Below are positions 1-8,596 of a stretch of 64,000 bases of DNA, one piece after another (the first letter of the stretch is position 1; every line of letters starts with the position of its first letter). Under the pieces are notes generated by a model. That model saw only the letters and a program-made list of their open reading frames with translations, was not told where the DNA came from and did not search any database. The translations under genes and the position numbers were made by a program. The DNA comes from Lachnospiraceae bacterium (GTDB lineage Bacteria; Bacillota; Clostridia; Lachnospirales; Lachnospiraceae): the NCBI GenBank assembly GCA_017439675.1, contig JAFSIQ010000044.1:117715-181714 (forward strand), written 5' to 3'.

Positions 1-1
1 A

Positions 2-574
2 ATGTATTCTGCCATAAAGGTGAATGGAAAGAAACTTTATGAGCTAGCTAGAGAGGGAATTGAAATTGAAAGAACCCCAAGAAGGGTAATCATTCATTCT
101 ATCGATATTCTTTCGGTTGATTTACCGTATATCAAGATGAAAGTTTCCTGTGGAAAGGGAACGTATATCCGTAGTCTTTGTAGGGATATTGGAGAACAAC
201 TTGGATGTGGTGGAATTATGGACAAATTGGTCCGTGGAAGTGTTAATGCTACAGAAACTGGTAAAGTGTTTACTGCGGAGGATGCATTAACTTTGTCACA
301 AATAGAAGAGCTGATTCGAAATGGTACAATAGAGGAATATATTTTATCCATTGATTCCTTATTCCCAACTTGTAAAAAGTGTCAGGTGAATATAGAGGGG
401 CAAAAAAAGCTTATGAATGGAAATATTTTGAAGTCTAAGGATTTTCAGGGTGAGCAACCGGATAAAGTCGATGGAAGTATTAGTCTAATATATGATAAAG
501 ATGGTACATTTACCGCAACTTATCAGTATGTAGCAAAGATGCATTGTTGGAAAGTGAATAAGATGTTTTTGTAA
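2..574 (+). CDS. truB: tRNA pseudouridine(55) synthase TruB, 3' part
   Basis: This is the C-terminal 190 residues of TruB, which isomerises U55 to pseudouridine in the T-loop of tRNAs. The gene is cut by the left edge of the window, so the ATG at position 2 is internal. What remains opens with the family motif MYSAIKVNGKKLYELAREG, then has the conserved KGTYIRSLCRDIGE segment that packs around the active site. The catalytic aspartate lies upstream, outside the window. A PUA-like tail rich in charged residues follows. truB followed by ribF is a common Firmicute order, and ribF starts 98 bp downstream. Family identification is secure; nothing can be said of the missing half. Confidence 0.93.
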   Translation: MYSAIKVNGKKLYELAREGIEIERTPRRVIIHSIDILSVDLPYIKMKVSCGKGTYIRSLCRDIGEQLGCGGIMDKLVRGSVNATETGKVFTAEDALTLSQIEELIRNGTIEEYILSIDSLFPTCKKCQVNIEGQKKLMNGNILKSKDFQGEQPDKVDGSISLIYDKDGTFTATYQYVAKMHCWKVNKMFL

Positions 575-672
575 TAAACTAGATTTGAAAGTGTTATTGC
601 AGGGGCGATTTAGTTAATAAAATTCAAATGTGTAAGTTTAATTTGATACAGCAGCGTGAGTAGGAGCAGAAT

Positions 673-1590
673 ATGATATATTTACAAAATGAAGAGGCAC
701 GACAATTTCATATTACTAATACAGCGGTAGCATTGGGTAAGTTTGATGGAATTCATGTGGGACACCAGATGTTAATAGATGGATTACTTGAAGAGAAAAA
801 GCAAGGTAGAATCGCGTTGGTGTTTACCTTTGGAGAAAGTCCTCTTGCTGTGTTGTCCGGAGGTTCAAGAAAGAACATATACACTCCTGAAGAAAAAGCA
901 TTATATTTCGAAGAACTGGGAGTAGATGTGTTGTTGGAATATCCATTCACAAAGGAATTTGCATCAATATATCCTGAACAGTTTGTGGAGGAGTGCTTAG
1001 TAAAGCAATTAGGCGTTTCCTCAGTGTATATAGGTGAGGATTTTCGGTTTGGAAAAATGCGAATGGGAAATGTTTCGCTGTTGAAATCTCTGGGCGCACA
1101 GTATCATTTTGAAACGCATGCAATTCCAAAGAAGACATTACATGGAAAGGTAGTAAGCTCCACGGGAATTCGAGATATGTTGGAGTCTAATCTTTATATT
1201 GCGAATGACATGTTAGGAAATCCATATTTTGTATATGGTGCAGTGGTTCATGGAAATCATTTAGGGCATACCATTGGTTATCCCACTATCAACCAAGAAG
1301 TTTCTGAGCAAAAGTTAATTCCTGCATTTGGTGTATATGCAAGCAGAGTATGTATTGAAGGGATTTATTACAGAGGTATTAGTAATCTTGGAAAGAAGCC
1401 TACTATTGATGGAGAACATCAGGTGGGATTGGAAACCTACATTTTAGATTATAATGGTGATTTGTATGGACGGTATCTCAAGGTAGAATTGTTGTATTTC
1501 ATTCGTCCGGAAGAGAAATTTTCAGGAGTGATAGAATTGAAAAAACAGATTCATAACGATATTGAAGTGATGTTAGAGGAATCGCTATAG
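673..1590 (+). CDS. ribF: bifunctional riboflavin kinase / FAD synthetase RibF
   Basis: This enzyme phosphorylates riboflavin to FMN and adenylylates FMN to FAD in the cytoplasm. The 305-residue length is normal for the two-domain protein. The N-terminal nucleotidyltransferase domain shows ALGKFDGIHVGHQ near residues 19-31, containing the HxGH ATP-binding motif. The C-terminal flavokinase domain starts near residue 185 and has the GYPTIN motif. AGGAG at 662-666 supports the ATG at 673. It follows truB, as in Bacillus, but rpsO, which often comes next, is replaced by a prenyl synthase gene 21 bp downstream, probably in the same operon. I see no FMN riboswitch in the 98 bp upstream. Confidence 0.95.
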   Translation: MIYLQNEEARQFHITNTAVALGKFDGIHVGHQMLIDGLLEEKKQGRIALVFTFGESPLAVLSGGSRKNIYTPEEKALYFEELGVDVLLEYPFTKEFASIYPEQFVEECLVKQLGVSSVYIGEDFRFGKMRMGNVSLLKSLGAQYHFETHAIPKKTLHGKVVSSTGIRDMLESNLYIANDMLGNPYFVYGAVVHGNHLGHTIGYPTINQEVSEQKLIPAFGVYASRVCIEGIYYRGISNLGKKPTIDGEHQVGLETYILDYNGDLYGRYLKVELLYFIRPEEKFSGVIELKKQIHNDIEVMLEESL

Positions 1591-1611
1591 TTAAATATAT
1601 GGAGGGGTATA

Positions 1612-2496
1612 ATGGATTTAAAAACGGAATTGCAAAAAAGAATAGAAGAGATTGAAAGTGTAATCGTTGGTTACTTACCAGAAGAAGCAGGATATCAAAA
1701 AACAGTGATTGAGGCGATGAATTATAGTGTCTTAGCAGGTGGTAAGCGGATTCGCCCGATGCTGATGCAGGAAACCTACCGATTGTTTGGTGGAACTGGT
1801 AATATTGTTGAGCCATTTATGTGTGCACTAGAAATGATACATACATATTCTTTGGTACATGATGACCTTCCGGCTATGGATAATGATGAGTATCGTCGCG
1901 GTAAGAAAACGACTCATGCGGTATATGGTGAGACTATGGGAATTCTTGCCGGTGATGGATTGCTTAATTACGCCTTTGAAGTTGTAAGTAGTGCATTTGA
2001 TATAGAGTGTAGTGAAAATGTTGCTAAAGCAATGCAAATCCTTGCTAAGAAAGCTGGTATTTATGGTATGATTGGTGGTCAGGTGGCAGATATTGAATCC
2101 GAGAACAAGTCGGTTGGAATTGAGACTATTGAATTTATTCATAAGATGAAGACCGGCGCACTGATTGAGAGTGCCATGTTAATTGGTGCTGTACTTGCAG
2201 GGGCAACGGATGAGGATATGCAAAAGATAGAGCAGATTGCGACAGATATTGGTGTTGCTTTCCAAATTCAGGATGACATTTTGGATTTAACTAGTACAAC
2301 AGAAGTGTTGGGCAAACCAGTGGGTAGTGATGAAAAGAATCACAAGTCCACCTATGTTTCTTTAAAGGGATTGGAGCAGTCGAAGAAGGATGTAGAATAT
2401 CTGTCTAATCGTGCTTTAGATACATTAGCTTCCTTGCCAGGGGAAAATGCATTCTTAGAGGAATTGATTCGTATGCTGATTGTGAGAGAAAAATAA
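1612..2496 (+). CDS. ispA: polyprenyl diphosphate synthase (farnesyl/geranylgeranyl type)
   Basis: This is a trans-prenyltransferase that condenses isopentenyl diphosphate with an allylic diphosphate to make C15-C20 isoprenoid precursors. The 294 residues match the IspA/FPS family. The first aspartate-rich motif is in VHDDLPAMDNDEYRRG (near residue 84) and the second is FQIQDDILD (near residue 221). The early GGKRIRP motif binds isopentenyl diphosphate. A strong GGAGG sits 8 bp before the ATG. It lies 21 bp behind ribF and is probably cotranscribed with it. In many clostridia ispA is next to xseB/dxs, and neither is here. Chain length cannot be read from sequence alone with certainty, so the symbol is by family. 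Confidence 0.9.
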   Translation: MDLKTELQKRIEEIESVIVGYLPEEAGYQKTVIEAMNYSVLAGGKRIRPMLMQETYRLFGGTGNIVEPFMCALEMIHTYSLVHDDLPAMDNDEYRRGKKTTHAVYGETMGILAGDGLLNYAFEVVSSAFDIECSENVAKAMQILAKKAGIYGMIGGQVADIESENKSVGIETIEFIHKMKTGALIESAMLIGAVLAGATDEDMQKIEQIATDIGVAFQIQDDILDLTSTTEVLGKPVGSDEKNHKSTYVSLKGLEQSKKDVEYLSNRALDTLASLPGENAFLEELIRMLIVREK

Positions 2497-2556
2497 ACAA
2501 AAAAATAATTTTCGGTTTGTTGCCTATCAAAAGTATTAGTACAATAAAATGAATTT

Positions 2557-2606
2557 AATAAAATACACCATGTAAAGAAAAAATGCTTGACATGGTGTGT
2601 TTTATT
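2557..2606 (+). terminator. 17-bp inverted repeat overlapping the ylxM promoter
   Basis: Arms 2557-2573 and 2590-2606 pair over 17 positions with one G-U/A-C type mismatch, around a 16-nt A-rich loop. The right arm ends in GTTTTATT, a weak T tract. It probably ends the ribF-ispA transcript. The right arm also contains the -35 box of the next promoter, so the two signals share DNA. Confidence 0.6.
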
Positions 2607-2615
2607 GTATATACT
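2587..2615 (+). promoter_or_regulatory. sigma-A type promoter of ylxM-ffh
   Basis: TTGACA at 2587-2592, a 17-bp spacer and TATACT at 2610-2615. This is close to consensus with ideal spacing. Transcription would start near 2622, about 40 bp before the ylxM ATG. The -35 box lies inside the right arm of the preceding inverted repeat. Confidence 0.75.
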
Positions 2616-2661
2616 AGTCAAGGTTGATGTAAAGAAAAAATACTTTACAGAGGTGAAAGAT

Positions 2662-3018
2662 ATGGAAAAGATGGTTCGACAAGCGTTATTATTTGATTTC
2701 TATGGTGAACTTTTGACAGAACACCAGAAGAACATCTATTCCGATATTGTGTTAGATGATTTATCCTACTCAGAAGTTGCAAGAGATGAAGGTATTAGCC
2801 GTCAGGGTGTATACGATCTTGTAAAACGATGTGATAAGATATTAGAAGATTACGAGAACAAGCTTCAATTAGTTGCAAAGTTTTTAGAGACAAAGGAACG
2901 CGTGAGTCAGATTCACGAATTGGCAACCGAGTTGAAGGGTATGACAGATAGAGAAGTCTTGCAAGAAAAACTCAATGAAATTGAGGAGATTTCCAAGGCG
3001 ATTTATGAGAGCTATTGA
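2662..3018 (+). CDS. ylxM: YlxM-family DNA-binding protein, SRP-associated
   Basis: This 118-residue protein belongs to the UPF0122/YlxM family, small helix-turn-helix proteins encoded just before ffh in Firmicutes and linked to the signal recognition particle. A sigma-factor-like HTH is visible in DDLSYSEVARDEGISRQGVY (about residues 31-50), followed by a helical tail with coiled-coil character. The reading frame is open from 2587, but AGGTG at 2651 and similarity to the family point to the ATG at 2662. The gene sits behind a strong promoter and 95 bp upstream of ffh, which fits a role as accessory or regulator of SRP. The biochemical role in this organism is inferred from context. Confidence 0.9.
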   Translation: MEKMVRQALLFDFYGELLTEHQKNIYSDIVLDDLSYSEVARDEGISRQGVYDLVKRCDKILEDYENKLQLVAKFLETKERVSQIHELATELKGMTDREVLQEKLNEIEEISKAIYESY

Positions 3019-3113
3019 CGAATTACAGTAGAGTGACCTGACATATATAGTAGTTCAATCAGATTGAATATCATGTATGTGAATGTTGATTCCGATTGCT
3101 AGGAGGCAAATAT

Positions 3114-4454
3114 ATGGCATTTGAGAGTTTATCAGATAAATTACAGAATGCATTTAAGAAGTTAAGAAGTAAGGGGGCGCTTACGGAGGCTGACGTTAAG
3201 GAGGCGATGAAAGAGGTTAAGCGTGCGTTACTAGAAGCAGATGTTAACTTTAAGGTGGTTAAGCAGTTTATCAATTCTGTCAGTGAACGTGCAGTTGGTG
3301 AGGATGTGTTAAAGGGTCTTAATCCGGGACAGATGGTAATTAAGATTGTTAAGGAAGAGATGAACAAACTGATGGGTTCTGAGACAACAGAGATTAAACT
3401 TCTTCCTTCGAATGAAGTGACAGTTATCATGATGTGTGGTCTTCAGGGTGCAGGTAAAACAACCACCGTTGCAAAGCTTGCAGGTAAATATAAGGAAAAG
3501 GGCAAGAAATGCCTGCTTACCGCCTGTGACGTGTATCGTCCCGCTGCCATTAAGCAGTTAGAGATTAATGGTGAAAAACAAGGAGTTCCTGTATTTACAA
3601 TGGGGGCTAATAATTCACCAGTAGATATTGCAAAAGCCGCTGTGGAGCATGCAGCGAAGAATCATATACAGATTGTATTTTTAGATACCGCAGGACGTTT
3701 GCATGTAGATGAAGCCATGATGGAAGAGCTACAGCAGATGAAAGCAAATGTTGCGGTTACATACACCATTTTAACTGTGGATGCCATGACAGGTCAGGAT
3801 GCAGTGAATGTAGCTACTAACTTCAATGAACAGATTGGTATTGATGGTGTAATCCTTACAAAATTAGATGGTGATACCCGTGGCGGTGCAGCACTTTCCA
3901 TCAAAGCGGTTACTGGAAAGCCTATTTTCTATGTGGGTATGGGTGAGAAGCTTTCCGACCTTGAGCAGTTTTATCCAGACCGTATGGCAAGCCGTATTCT
4001 TGGCATGGGTGATGTGGAATCTCTGATTGAAAAAGCACAGAATGCCATTGATGAAGACAAAGCCAAGGAAATGGAGCAAAAGATGCGAAAGGCAACTTTT
4101 GATTTCAATGACTTTTTAGATAGTATGGACCAGATGGAGAAGATGGGAGGATTACAGAGTATGCTTTCCATGCTACCTGGTATGGGCAATCAGTTGAATA
4201 ATGTGGACGTGGATGAGAAGCAGATGAATCGTCCCAAATCCATTATTCTTTCCATGACGAAAGAAGAGCGTTCGAATCCAAAGATTTTGAATGCTAGCCG
4301 TAAGAAAAGAATTGCCAATGGAGCTGGTGTGGATGTCAGTGAAGTCAATCGTCTGATTAAGCAGTTTGAACAGATGCAGAAAATGATGAAGCAGATGTCT
4401 GGTATGATGGGTGGTAAGCGTGGTAAACGTTTCCGCATGCCATTTGGATTCTAA
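3114..4454 (+). CDS. ffh: signal recognition particle protein Ffh (SRP54)
   Basis: Ffh is the GTPase of the signal recognition particle. It binds signal sequences as they leave the ribosome and delivers the complex to FtsY at the membrane. The 446 residues contain the N domain (1-90), the G domain with P-loop GLQGAGKTT near residue 108, DTAGR (G3) and TKLDGDTRGG (G4 and following), then a methionine-rich M domain (about 300-446) including GGLQSMLSMLPGM and many MKQM runs. AGGAGG at 3101-3106 fixes the ATG at 3114; an upstream in-frame start at 3096 has no site. Neighbours ylxM and rpsP match the Bacillus order. Confidence 0.98.
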   Translation: MAFESLSDKLQNAFKKLRSKGALTEADVKEAMKEVKRALLEADVNFKVVKQFINSVSERAVGEDVLKGLNPGQMVIKIVKEEMNKLMGSETTEIKLLPSNEVTVIMMCGLQGAGKTTTVAKLAGKYKEKGKKCLLTACDVYRPAAIKQLEINGEKQGVPVFTMGANNSPVDIAKAAVEHAAKNHIQIVFLDTAGRLHVDEAMMEELQQMKANVAVTYTILTVDAMTGQDAVNVATNFNEQIGIDGVILTKLDGDTRGGAALSIKAVTGKPIFYVGMGEKLSDLEQFYPDRMASRILGMGDVESLIEKAQNAIDEDKAKEMEQKMRKATFDFNDFLDSMDQMEKMGGLQSMLSMLPGMGNQLNNVDVDEKQMNRPKSIILSMTKEERSNPKILNASRKKRIANGAGVDVSEVNRLIKQFEQMQKMMKQMSGMMGGKRGKRFRMPFGF

Positions 4455-4528
4455 TTGATGTAAAAACCATTATGGTTTGGACATAAAAGAGCACATAGTG
4501 TGCAAATATTAAAGGAGGTGAAATGACA

Positions 4529-4771
4529 ATGGTAAAGATGAGATTAAAGAGAATGGGATATAAGAGACATCCTTTCTATAGAATTGTAGTTGCAGATGCA
4601 CGTTCTCCAAGAGATGGTAGATTCATCGAGGAAATCGGTACTTATGATCCTAATCAGGAGCCAAGCGTAGTTAAGGTTGACGCTGAGGCAGCTAAGAAGT
4701 GGTTAGCAAATGGTGCTCAGCCAACAGAGACAGTTGCTAAGCTTTTGAAGCAGGCAGGAATTGAGAAGTAG
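4529..4771 (+). CDS. rpsP: 30S ribosomal protein S16
   Basis: S16 is a small-subunit assembly protein. The 80-residue sequence has the family signatures [20 protein letters not shown] and [16 protein letters not shown]. Two ATGs lie 6 bp apart (4523 and 4529). A perfect AAAGGAGGTG at 4511-4520 is too close to the first and well placed for the second, and starting at 4529 gives the usual MVK... start, so I prefer 4529. It lies 68 bp after ffh and 21 bp before the KH-domain gene, the standard ffh-rpsP-khpA-rimM-trmD-rplS arrangement. Confidence 0.96.
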   Translation: MVKMRLKRMGYKRHPFYRIVVADARSPRDGRFIEEIGTYDPNQEPSVVKVDAEAAKKWLANGAQPTETVAKLLKQAGIEK

Positions 4772-4792
4772 AACTTGGGAGGTTATTCGTAA

Positions 4793-5020
4793 ATGAAGGA
4801 ATTAGTAGAAGTAATAGCAAAATCCCTAGTTGATCACCCTGAACAGGTTGAAGTATTCGAGACTTCAAAGGATGACGCCATTTATGTTGAGCTTAAGGTT
4901 GCCCAGGAGGATATGGGTAAAGTAATCGGTAAGCAGGGTAGAATTGCAAAATCTATCCGTACAGTTGTGAAAGCAGCTGCTTCTAAGGGTGATAAGAAGG
5001 TAATTGTAGACATCAAATAA
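4793..5020 (+). CDS. khpA: KH-domain RNA-binding protein KhpA (YlqC)
   Basis: KhpA is a single type II KH-domain protein that binds RNA, usually with partner KhpB, and affects cell division and elongation in Gram-positive bacteria. The 75 residues are the full family length. The RNA-gripping loop is seen as VIGKQGRIAKSIR near residues 43-55 (the GxxG motif GKQG). It is preceded by GGAGG and lies 21 bp after rpsP. A strong hairpin terminator follows at 5042-5118, so the ylxM-ffh-rpsP-khpA transcript probably ends here. Confidence 0.95.
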   Translation: MKELVEVIAKSLVDHPEQVEVFETSKDDAIYVELKVAQEDMGKVIGKQGRIAKSIRTVVKAAASKGDKKVIVDIK

Positions 5021-5041
5021 TTGTTGTTTACTTAAAAGTAC

Positions 5042-5118
5042 GTCGGTACTTAAATAGTTCCCATTCGGATACAAAAGGTCCTCAATGGGAAGCTGTTTCA
5101 AGTACCGACTTATTTTTT
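5042..5118 (+). terminator. intrinsic terminator after khpA
   Basis: A long imperfect stem: GTCGGTACTT (5042-5051) pairs with AAGTACCGAC (5100-5109), and inside it CCCATT pairs with AATGGG around an 18-nt loop. The stem is followed by TTATTTTTT. It separates the ffh operon from the next small gene. Confidence 0.8.
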
Positions 5119-5129
5119 GGAGGAGTATA

Positions 5130-5432
5130 GTGAAGATTAGAATTCAATGGCTGCACAGTGTAGATTTAATATGGATTCCTGATATAATAGAAAAAGATAT
5201 ACAGCGATACCAAGAGGATTTTATTATGTGGGTAGATGGAGTTTCTTTTGATGACAAGCTTAGGGAAGGGACTTGTTTTGGGACAGAGCATTTTGTCAAT
5301 TATTTGAATGAATGGGTATTGACTGATATAGGAGAAACGAATGAAAAGGTGTCTATTATAGCACAGAATTATGAACCAGAGACTGAGAGAGAAAAGAAAG
5401 AATTTGATAATATGAAGAAGTTATATTTCTAA
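5130..5432 (+). CDS. hypothetical protein, 100 aa
   Basis: I do not recognise this family. The frame is open from 5085, but a strong GGAGGA at 5119-5124 points to the GTG at 5130, giving 100 residues beginning MKIRIQWLHSVDLIW. It has no membrane segment and no signal peptide, is acidic and rich in Trp, Asp and Glu, and ends in a charged helix (EREKKEFDNMKKLYF). It occupies the position between khpA and rimM where Bacillus carries ylqD, but I see no clear similarity to YlqD. It follows a terminator, so it either has its own promoter or depends on readthrough. Confidence 0.6.
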   Translation: MKIRIQWLHSVDLIWIPDIIEKDIQRYQEDFIMWVDGVSFDDKLREGTCFGTEHFVNYLNEWVLTDIGETNEKVSIIAQNYEPETEREKKEFDNMKKLYF

Positions 5433-5518
5433 TAATAAGTTTTTATAGGGTTACAAATGATAAAGAAAATAATGTTTGAAGAATGCAGAATGTTATAAAA
5501 TGATATCTAGGAGGAAGA

Positions 5519-6028
5519 ATGGAAGATTTATTACAGATTGGTGTGATTACATCCACACATGGAATTCGTGGTGAGGTCAAGGTATTTCCTACTACGGATG
5601 ACAACAAACGATTTAAGAAACTAAGGGATTGTTTCGTTGAATTTCGAGGCGAAATGCTTCCTATAAAAGCGAATGGATGTAAGTTTTTTAAGAACATGGT
5701 TATTCTCAAGTTTGAGGGTATTGATAATATTAACGACGTAGAAAAGTACAAGCAGTGCAAGCTGTATGTAGACCGTGCACATGCTGTAAAGCTTGAAAAG
5801 GATGAGTATTTTATAGCAGATCTAATTGGGACATCCGTTTATCGCGAAGATGGCGGTTTGCTCGGTGAGCTTACTGAGGTGATTCAGACGGGAGCCAATG
5901 ATGTGTATGTGGTTACCAGTGAGGATGGTAAAGAGTTGCTGTTACCAGCTATTGCAGAATGTGTACTAGAAGTTAAGATTGAAGAAAAGAAAATGACGGT
6001 TCACGTGATGAAAGGATTGGAGGATTAG
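5519..6028 (+). CDS. rimM: ribosome maturation factor RimM
   Basis: RimM helps fold the 30S head by binding S19 during 16S rRNA processing. The 169 residues have the usual two parts: an N-terminal barrel starting [20 protein letters not shown] and a C-terminal PRC-barrel with the segment [13 protein letters not shown] and LLPAI near residues 123-148. An AGGAGG lies just before the ATG at 5519. The stop codon is followed after 1 bp by the trmD ATG, so the two are translationally linked, as is normal for this pair. Confidence 0.96.
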   Translation: MEDLLQIGVITSTHGIRGEVKVFPTTDDNKRFKKLRDCFVEFRGEMLPIKANGCKFFKNMVILKFEGIDNINDVEKYKQCKLYVDRAHAVKLEKDEYFIADLIGTSVYREDGGLLGELTEVIQTGANDVYVVTSEDGKELLLPAIAECVLEVKIEEKKMTVHVMKGLED

Positions 6029-6029
6029 G

Positions 6030-6791
6030 ATGCATTTTCACATTTTAACATTGTTTCCAGAGATGGTAATGGATGGGCTTAACACTTCCATCACTGGACG
6101 GGCAATGAAGAATGGACATATTACAGTTGAAGCAACTAATATTCGGGATTTTGCAGAGAATAAGCATGGGCATGTAGACGACTATCCTTATGGCGGCGGT
6201 GCTGGAATGGTAATGCAGCCGGGTCCGGTGTACCGTGCGTATGAATATGTAAAGAATCAGATAGATGAGCGGATAAAGTCTAGCCAGGTAGATTCTCAAG
6301 TCACATCAGAAGAAAATTCTATGTTGGAGAATGATGGTGATTTTCAAAAAAAACCAAGAGTTATCTACATGACACCGCAAGGAAAGGTTTTCAATCAGTC
6401 CATTGCGGAGGAATTAGCAAAGGAAGAGGACTTGGTTTTGCTTTGCGGTCATTACGAGGGAATTGACGAAAGAGTGTTGGAAATGATTGTAACCGATAAC
6501 TTATCCATTGGGGATTATGTCTTGACGGGTGGTGAGCTTCCTGCTATGGTTGTAATAGATGCAGTTTCTAGACTGGTTCCGGGAGTTCTTAACAATGATG
6601 TAAGTGCAGAATTTGAAACATTTCATGACAATTTGTTAGAATATCCGCAATATACTAGACCAGAGGAATTTATGGGAAGAAAGGTGCCGGAGGTATTGCT
6701 TTCAGGACATCATAAGAATATTGACGCTTGGAGAAGGGAACAGTCTTTACAGCGCACAAAAGAAAGAAGACCTGATTTGTTGTCGGATTAA
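6030..6791 (+). CDS. trmD: tRNA (guanine-N1)-methyltransferase TrmD
   Basis: TrmD methylates G37 next to the anticodon, using S-adenosylmethionine, which prevents +1 frameshifting. The trefoil-knot SPOUT fold is evident from [35 protein letters not shown] and [19 protein letters not shown]. The 253 residues are slightly long because of a low-complexity polar stretch at about residues 84-108 ([18 protein letters not shown] and following), which sits in a variable surface loop. It overlaps the end of rimM by sharing its ribosome-binding site. A coiled-coil membrane protein gene, not rplS, comes next. Confidence 0.97.
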   Translation: MHFHILTLFPEMVMDGLNTSITGRAMKNGHITVEATNIRDFAENKHGHVDDYPYGGGAGMVMQPGPVYRAYEYVKNQIDERIKSSQVDSQVTSEENSMLENDGDFQKKPRVIYMTPQGKVFNQSIAEELAKEEDLVLLCGHYEGIDERVLEMIVTDNLSIGDYVLTGGELPAMVVIDAVSRLVPGVLNNDVSAEFETFHDNLLEYPQYTRPEEFMGRKVPEVLLSGHHKNIDAWRREQSLQRTKERRPDLLSD

Positions 6792-6805
6792 TAGGAGAAA
6801 TGTAC

Positions 6806-7921
6806 ATGGAGCTTGGAGGATTTGGCTTTGAAAAGCCAGAGTTAATGAAAATTGCAGAGGAAATCTACAGCCTGCGACACAAACGACAAGGATTAGAATT
6901 GGAGCTTACCAGTGAGGAGTTTCATCAATCTTATATCCCACAAAGAAGAAATTTGGCAAAAGGGGAAGTGTTCCAACGGTTTGCACTTATCATACCAATT
7001 ACAGCTATGTTGATTGGTTGTGTTATTTATTCGCTATATTATGTTATTAACGGGGCTGAAACGAGACAAAGTGGAGCAGATGGAGTTATTTTGTTGTTTG
7101 CAGCACTATTTCTAGCATTTGGTGGTTATACGGATGTTTTATTAATCAAACGTCAGATATACTTGATGCGCATATTATCATGGAGTGATAATCCAGAGAT
7201 GGCTTATCGAAAAGGAATGGAAAATGGCGTTGTATCCATTCAGGGAGATGAACAGCATTCTAAGAACCGAATTGAGTCACTGAAAAGCTCTGTTGAGTCG
7301 ATTGATTTGCAGATTATTGAATTAGAGGAACGTCAAAAACGATTGATGGCAGAGAAACAGCGCAGTGAAGCATTTCTCAAGGAAAAGGGTGTTTTGTTTG
7401 ATGAAGACCCGAACAAGCCCCAAAAAAAGGGTGCGTTTTCACTTAAGGAGGATGCAACAGGTACATTAAATGCAGCAATGTTAGATGAGATGTATGCAGT
7501 AGAGGAAAAATATTTAAAGGGATGTATTAACGACCTAGAGGTTGAAATTCACATCCTTAACAAACAAATTACGCAGCTTGATGATGATTTTGAAGCAATC
7601 AAGCACAATATAATTATGACTGGCTGTGCATTTCTTTTTTTGTTAGCAATACAAGTATTTCTAAGTGGCGTTATTGGCTTTTTTACCGCTTTGTTTTTTG
7701 CAGTGGCTAGTACTGCGTATATCATTTATATGGAAACAAAATGTAAACGGACAGTGGCCTTATATTTGATTGAACATGATAATAATCTTATTAAGGAATA
7801 TGCATTTTGTCACAATTTAGAGCCGATGCACAGAAAACGTTCAGAGATATTAGAACATATTGAGATATACAAACGTGAGCTGGCAGATATTAAACTGAAA
7901 CGCGAGAGGATTGTGTTTTAA
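6806..7921 (+). CDS. coiled-coil membrane protein of unknown function
   Basis: Not a family I recognise. Two ATGs lie at 6800 and 6806, and AGGAG at 6793-6797 suits the second, giving 371 residues. There are two pairs of hydrophobic segments: about residues 61-82 (LIIPITAMLIGCVIYSLYYV) with 93-110, and about 274-312. Between them runs a long charged coiled coil (about 145-260) rich in Glu, Lys and Gln. A second helical tail follows the last membrane pair. It starts 14 bp after trmD and is probably cotranscribed, although trmD and rplS are usually adjacent in Firmicutes, so it looks like an insertion into the cluster. A structural or septum/envelope role is possible but unsupported. Confidence 0.7.
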   Translation: MELGGFGFEKPELMKIAEEIYSLRHKRQGLELELTSEEFHQSYIPQRRNLAKGEVFQRFALIIPITAMLIGCVIYSLYYVINGAETRQSGADGVILLFAALFLAFGGYTDVLLIKRQIYLMRILSWSDNPEMAYRKGMENGVVSIQGDEQHSKNRIESLKSSVESIDLQIIELEERQKRLMAEKQRSEAFLKEKGVLFDEDPNKPQKKGAFSLKEDATGTLNAAMLDEMYAVEEKYLKGCINDLEVEIHILNKQITQLDDDFEAIKHNIIMTGCAFLFLLAIQVFLSGVIGFFTALFFAVASTAYIIYMETKCKRTVALYLIEHDNNLIKEYAFCHNLEPMHRKRSEILEHIEIYKRELADIKLKRERIVF

Positions 7922-7939
7922 AAATATGCGAAATAATGC

Positions 7940-7968
7940 TTGCATTTTATAGTTACTTATGGTAAATT
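7940..7968 (+). promoter_or_regulatory. probable promoter of rplS
   Basis: TTGCAT at 7940-7945, a 17-bp spacer and TAAATT at 7963-7968. Both boxes are imperfect (about 4-5 of 6 matches), but spacing is ideal. It would give a leader of about 110 nt before rplS. Confidence 0.45.
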
Positions 7969-7974
7969 TAATGA

Positions 7975-8086
7975 GTTGTGATTTCCCTTGGGAATTACAT
8001 AGATTAGGGATGGTCCTCTGCGAGTTATATGTAAAACGTCTGCGAGACAGTCTTGTAAGAACATCTTATATTTTAAGGAGGTCGTC
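7975..8086 (+). promoter_or_regulatory. structured 5' leader of rplS
   Basis: The 110-nt leader contains a small perfect hairpin (TTCCC-TT-GGGAA near 7982) and repeated CTGCGAG segments (8018 and 8040). Low-GC Gram-positive bacteria are known to have an L19 autoregulatory leader at this place. I could not match a consensus, so this is a position-based guess. Confidence 0.3.
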
Positions 8087-8434
8087 ATGAACGATATTAT
8101 TAAGAACATCGAAGCTGCTCAGTTAAAGGCTGAGGTTACAGACTTCAACGTAGGAGATACAGTTAAGGTATCTGCAAAGGTAAAAGAGGGTAACAGAGAA
8201 AGAATTCAGGTTTTCGAAGGTACCGTAATTAAGCGTCAGGGTGGAAGCAACAGAGAAACATTTACAGTTCGTAAGAACTCTAACGGTGTTGGTGTTGAGA
8301 AGACTTGGCCATTGCATTCTCCAATCGTAGAGAAGATTGAGGTTGTAAGACGTGGTAAGGCTAGACGTGCTAAGTTATATTACTTACGTGATAGAGTTGG
8401 TAAGGCAGCTAGAGTAAAAGAATTAGTAAAATAA
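8087..8434 (+). CDS. rplS: 50S ribosomal protein L19
   Basis: L19 lies at the 30S-50S interface. The 115 residues show the family signatures [47 protein letters not shown] and [23 protein letters not shown] strong AAGGAGG sits before the ATG at 8087. Its own probable promoter and a terminator directly downstream suggest that it can be transcribed as a single gene. Confidence 0.98.
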   Translation: MNDIIKNIEAAQLKAEVTDFNVGDTVKVSAKVKEGNRERIQVFEGTVIKRQGGSNRETFTVRKNSNGVGVEKTWPLHSPIVEKIEVVRRGKARRAKLYYLRDRVGKAARVKELVK

Positions 8435-8439
8435 TCAGA

Positions 8440-8475
8440 AAGGCTGGAGTAAATATTACTCTAGCCTTTATTTCT
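8440..8475 (+). terminator. intrinsic terminator after rplS
   Basis: AAGGCTGGAGTAA and TTACTCTAGCCTT form a 13-bp stem with one G-U pair around a 3-nt ATA loop, followed by TATTTCT. It starts 5 bp after the rplS stop codon. Confidence 0.85.
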
Positions 8476-8596
8476 ATGAAAATTTGGAGTATAATAAGTA
8501 GTTGTTGATAAATGCAATATAATAATTGTACAACATTATTGGTATGGAAATCATTATAACAAAGAATGACAGGATACATTTTATCTCGGAGGGATT

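Noticed and set aside
6045-6299. 84-codon minus-strand frame inside trmD
   Set aside because: Shadow frame in a conserved gene; no site or homology.
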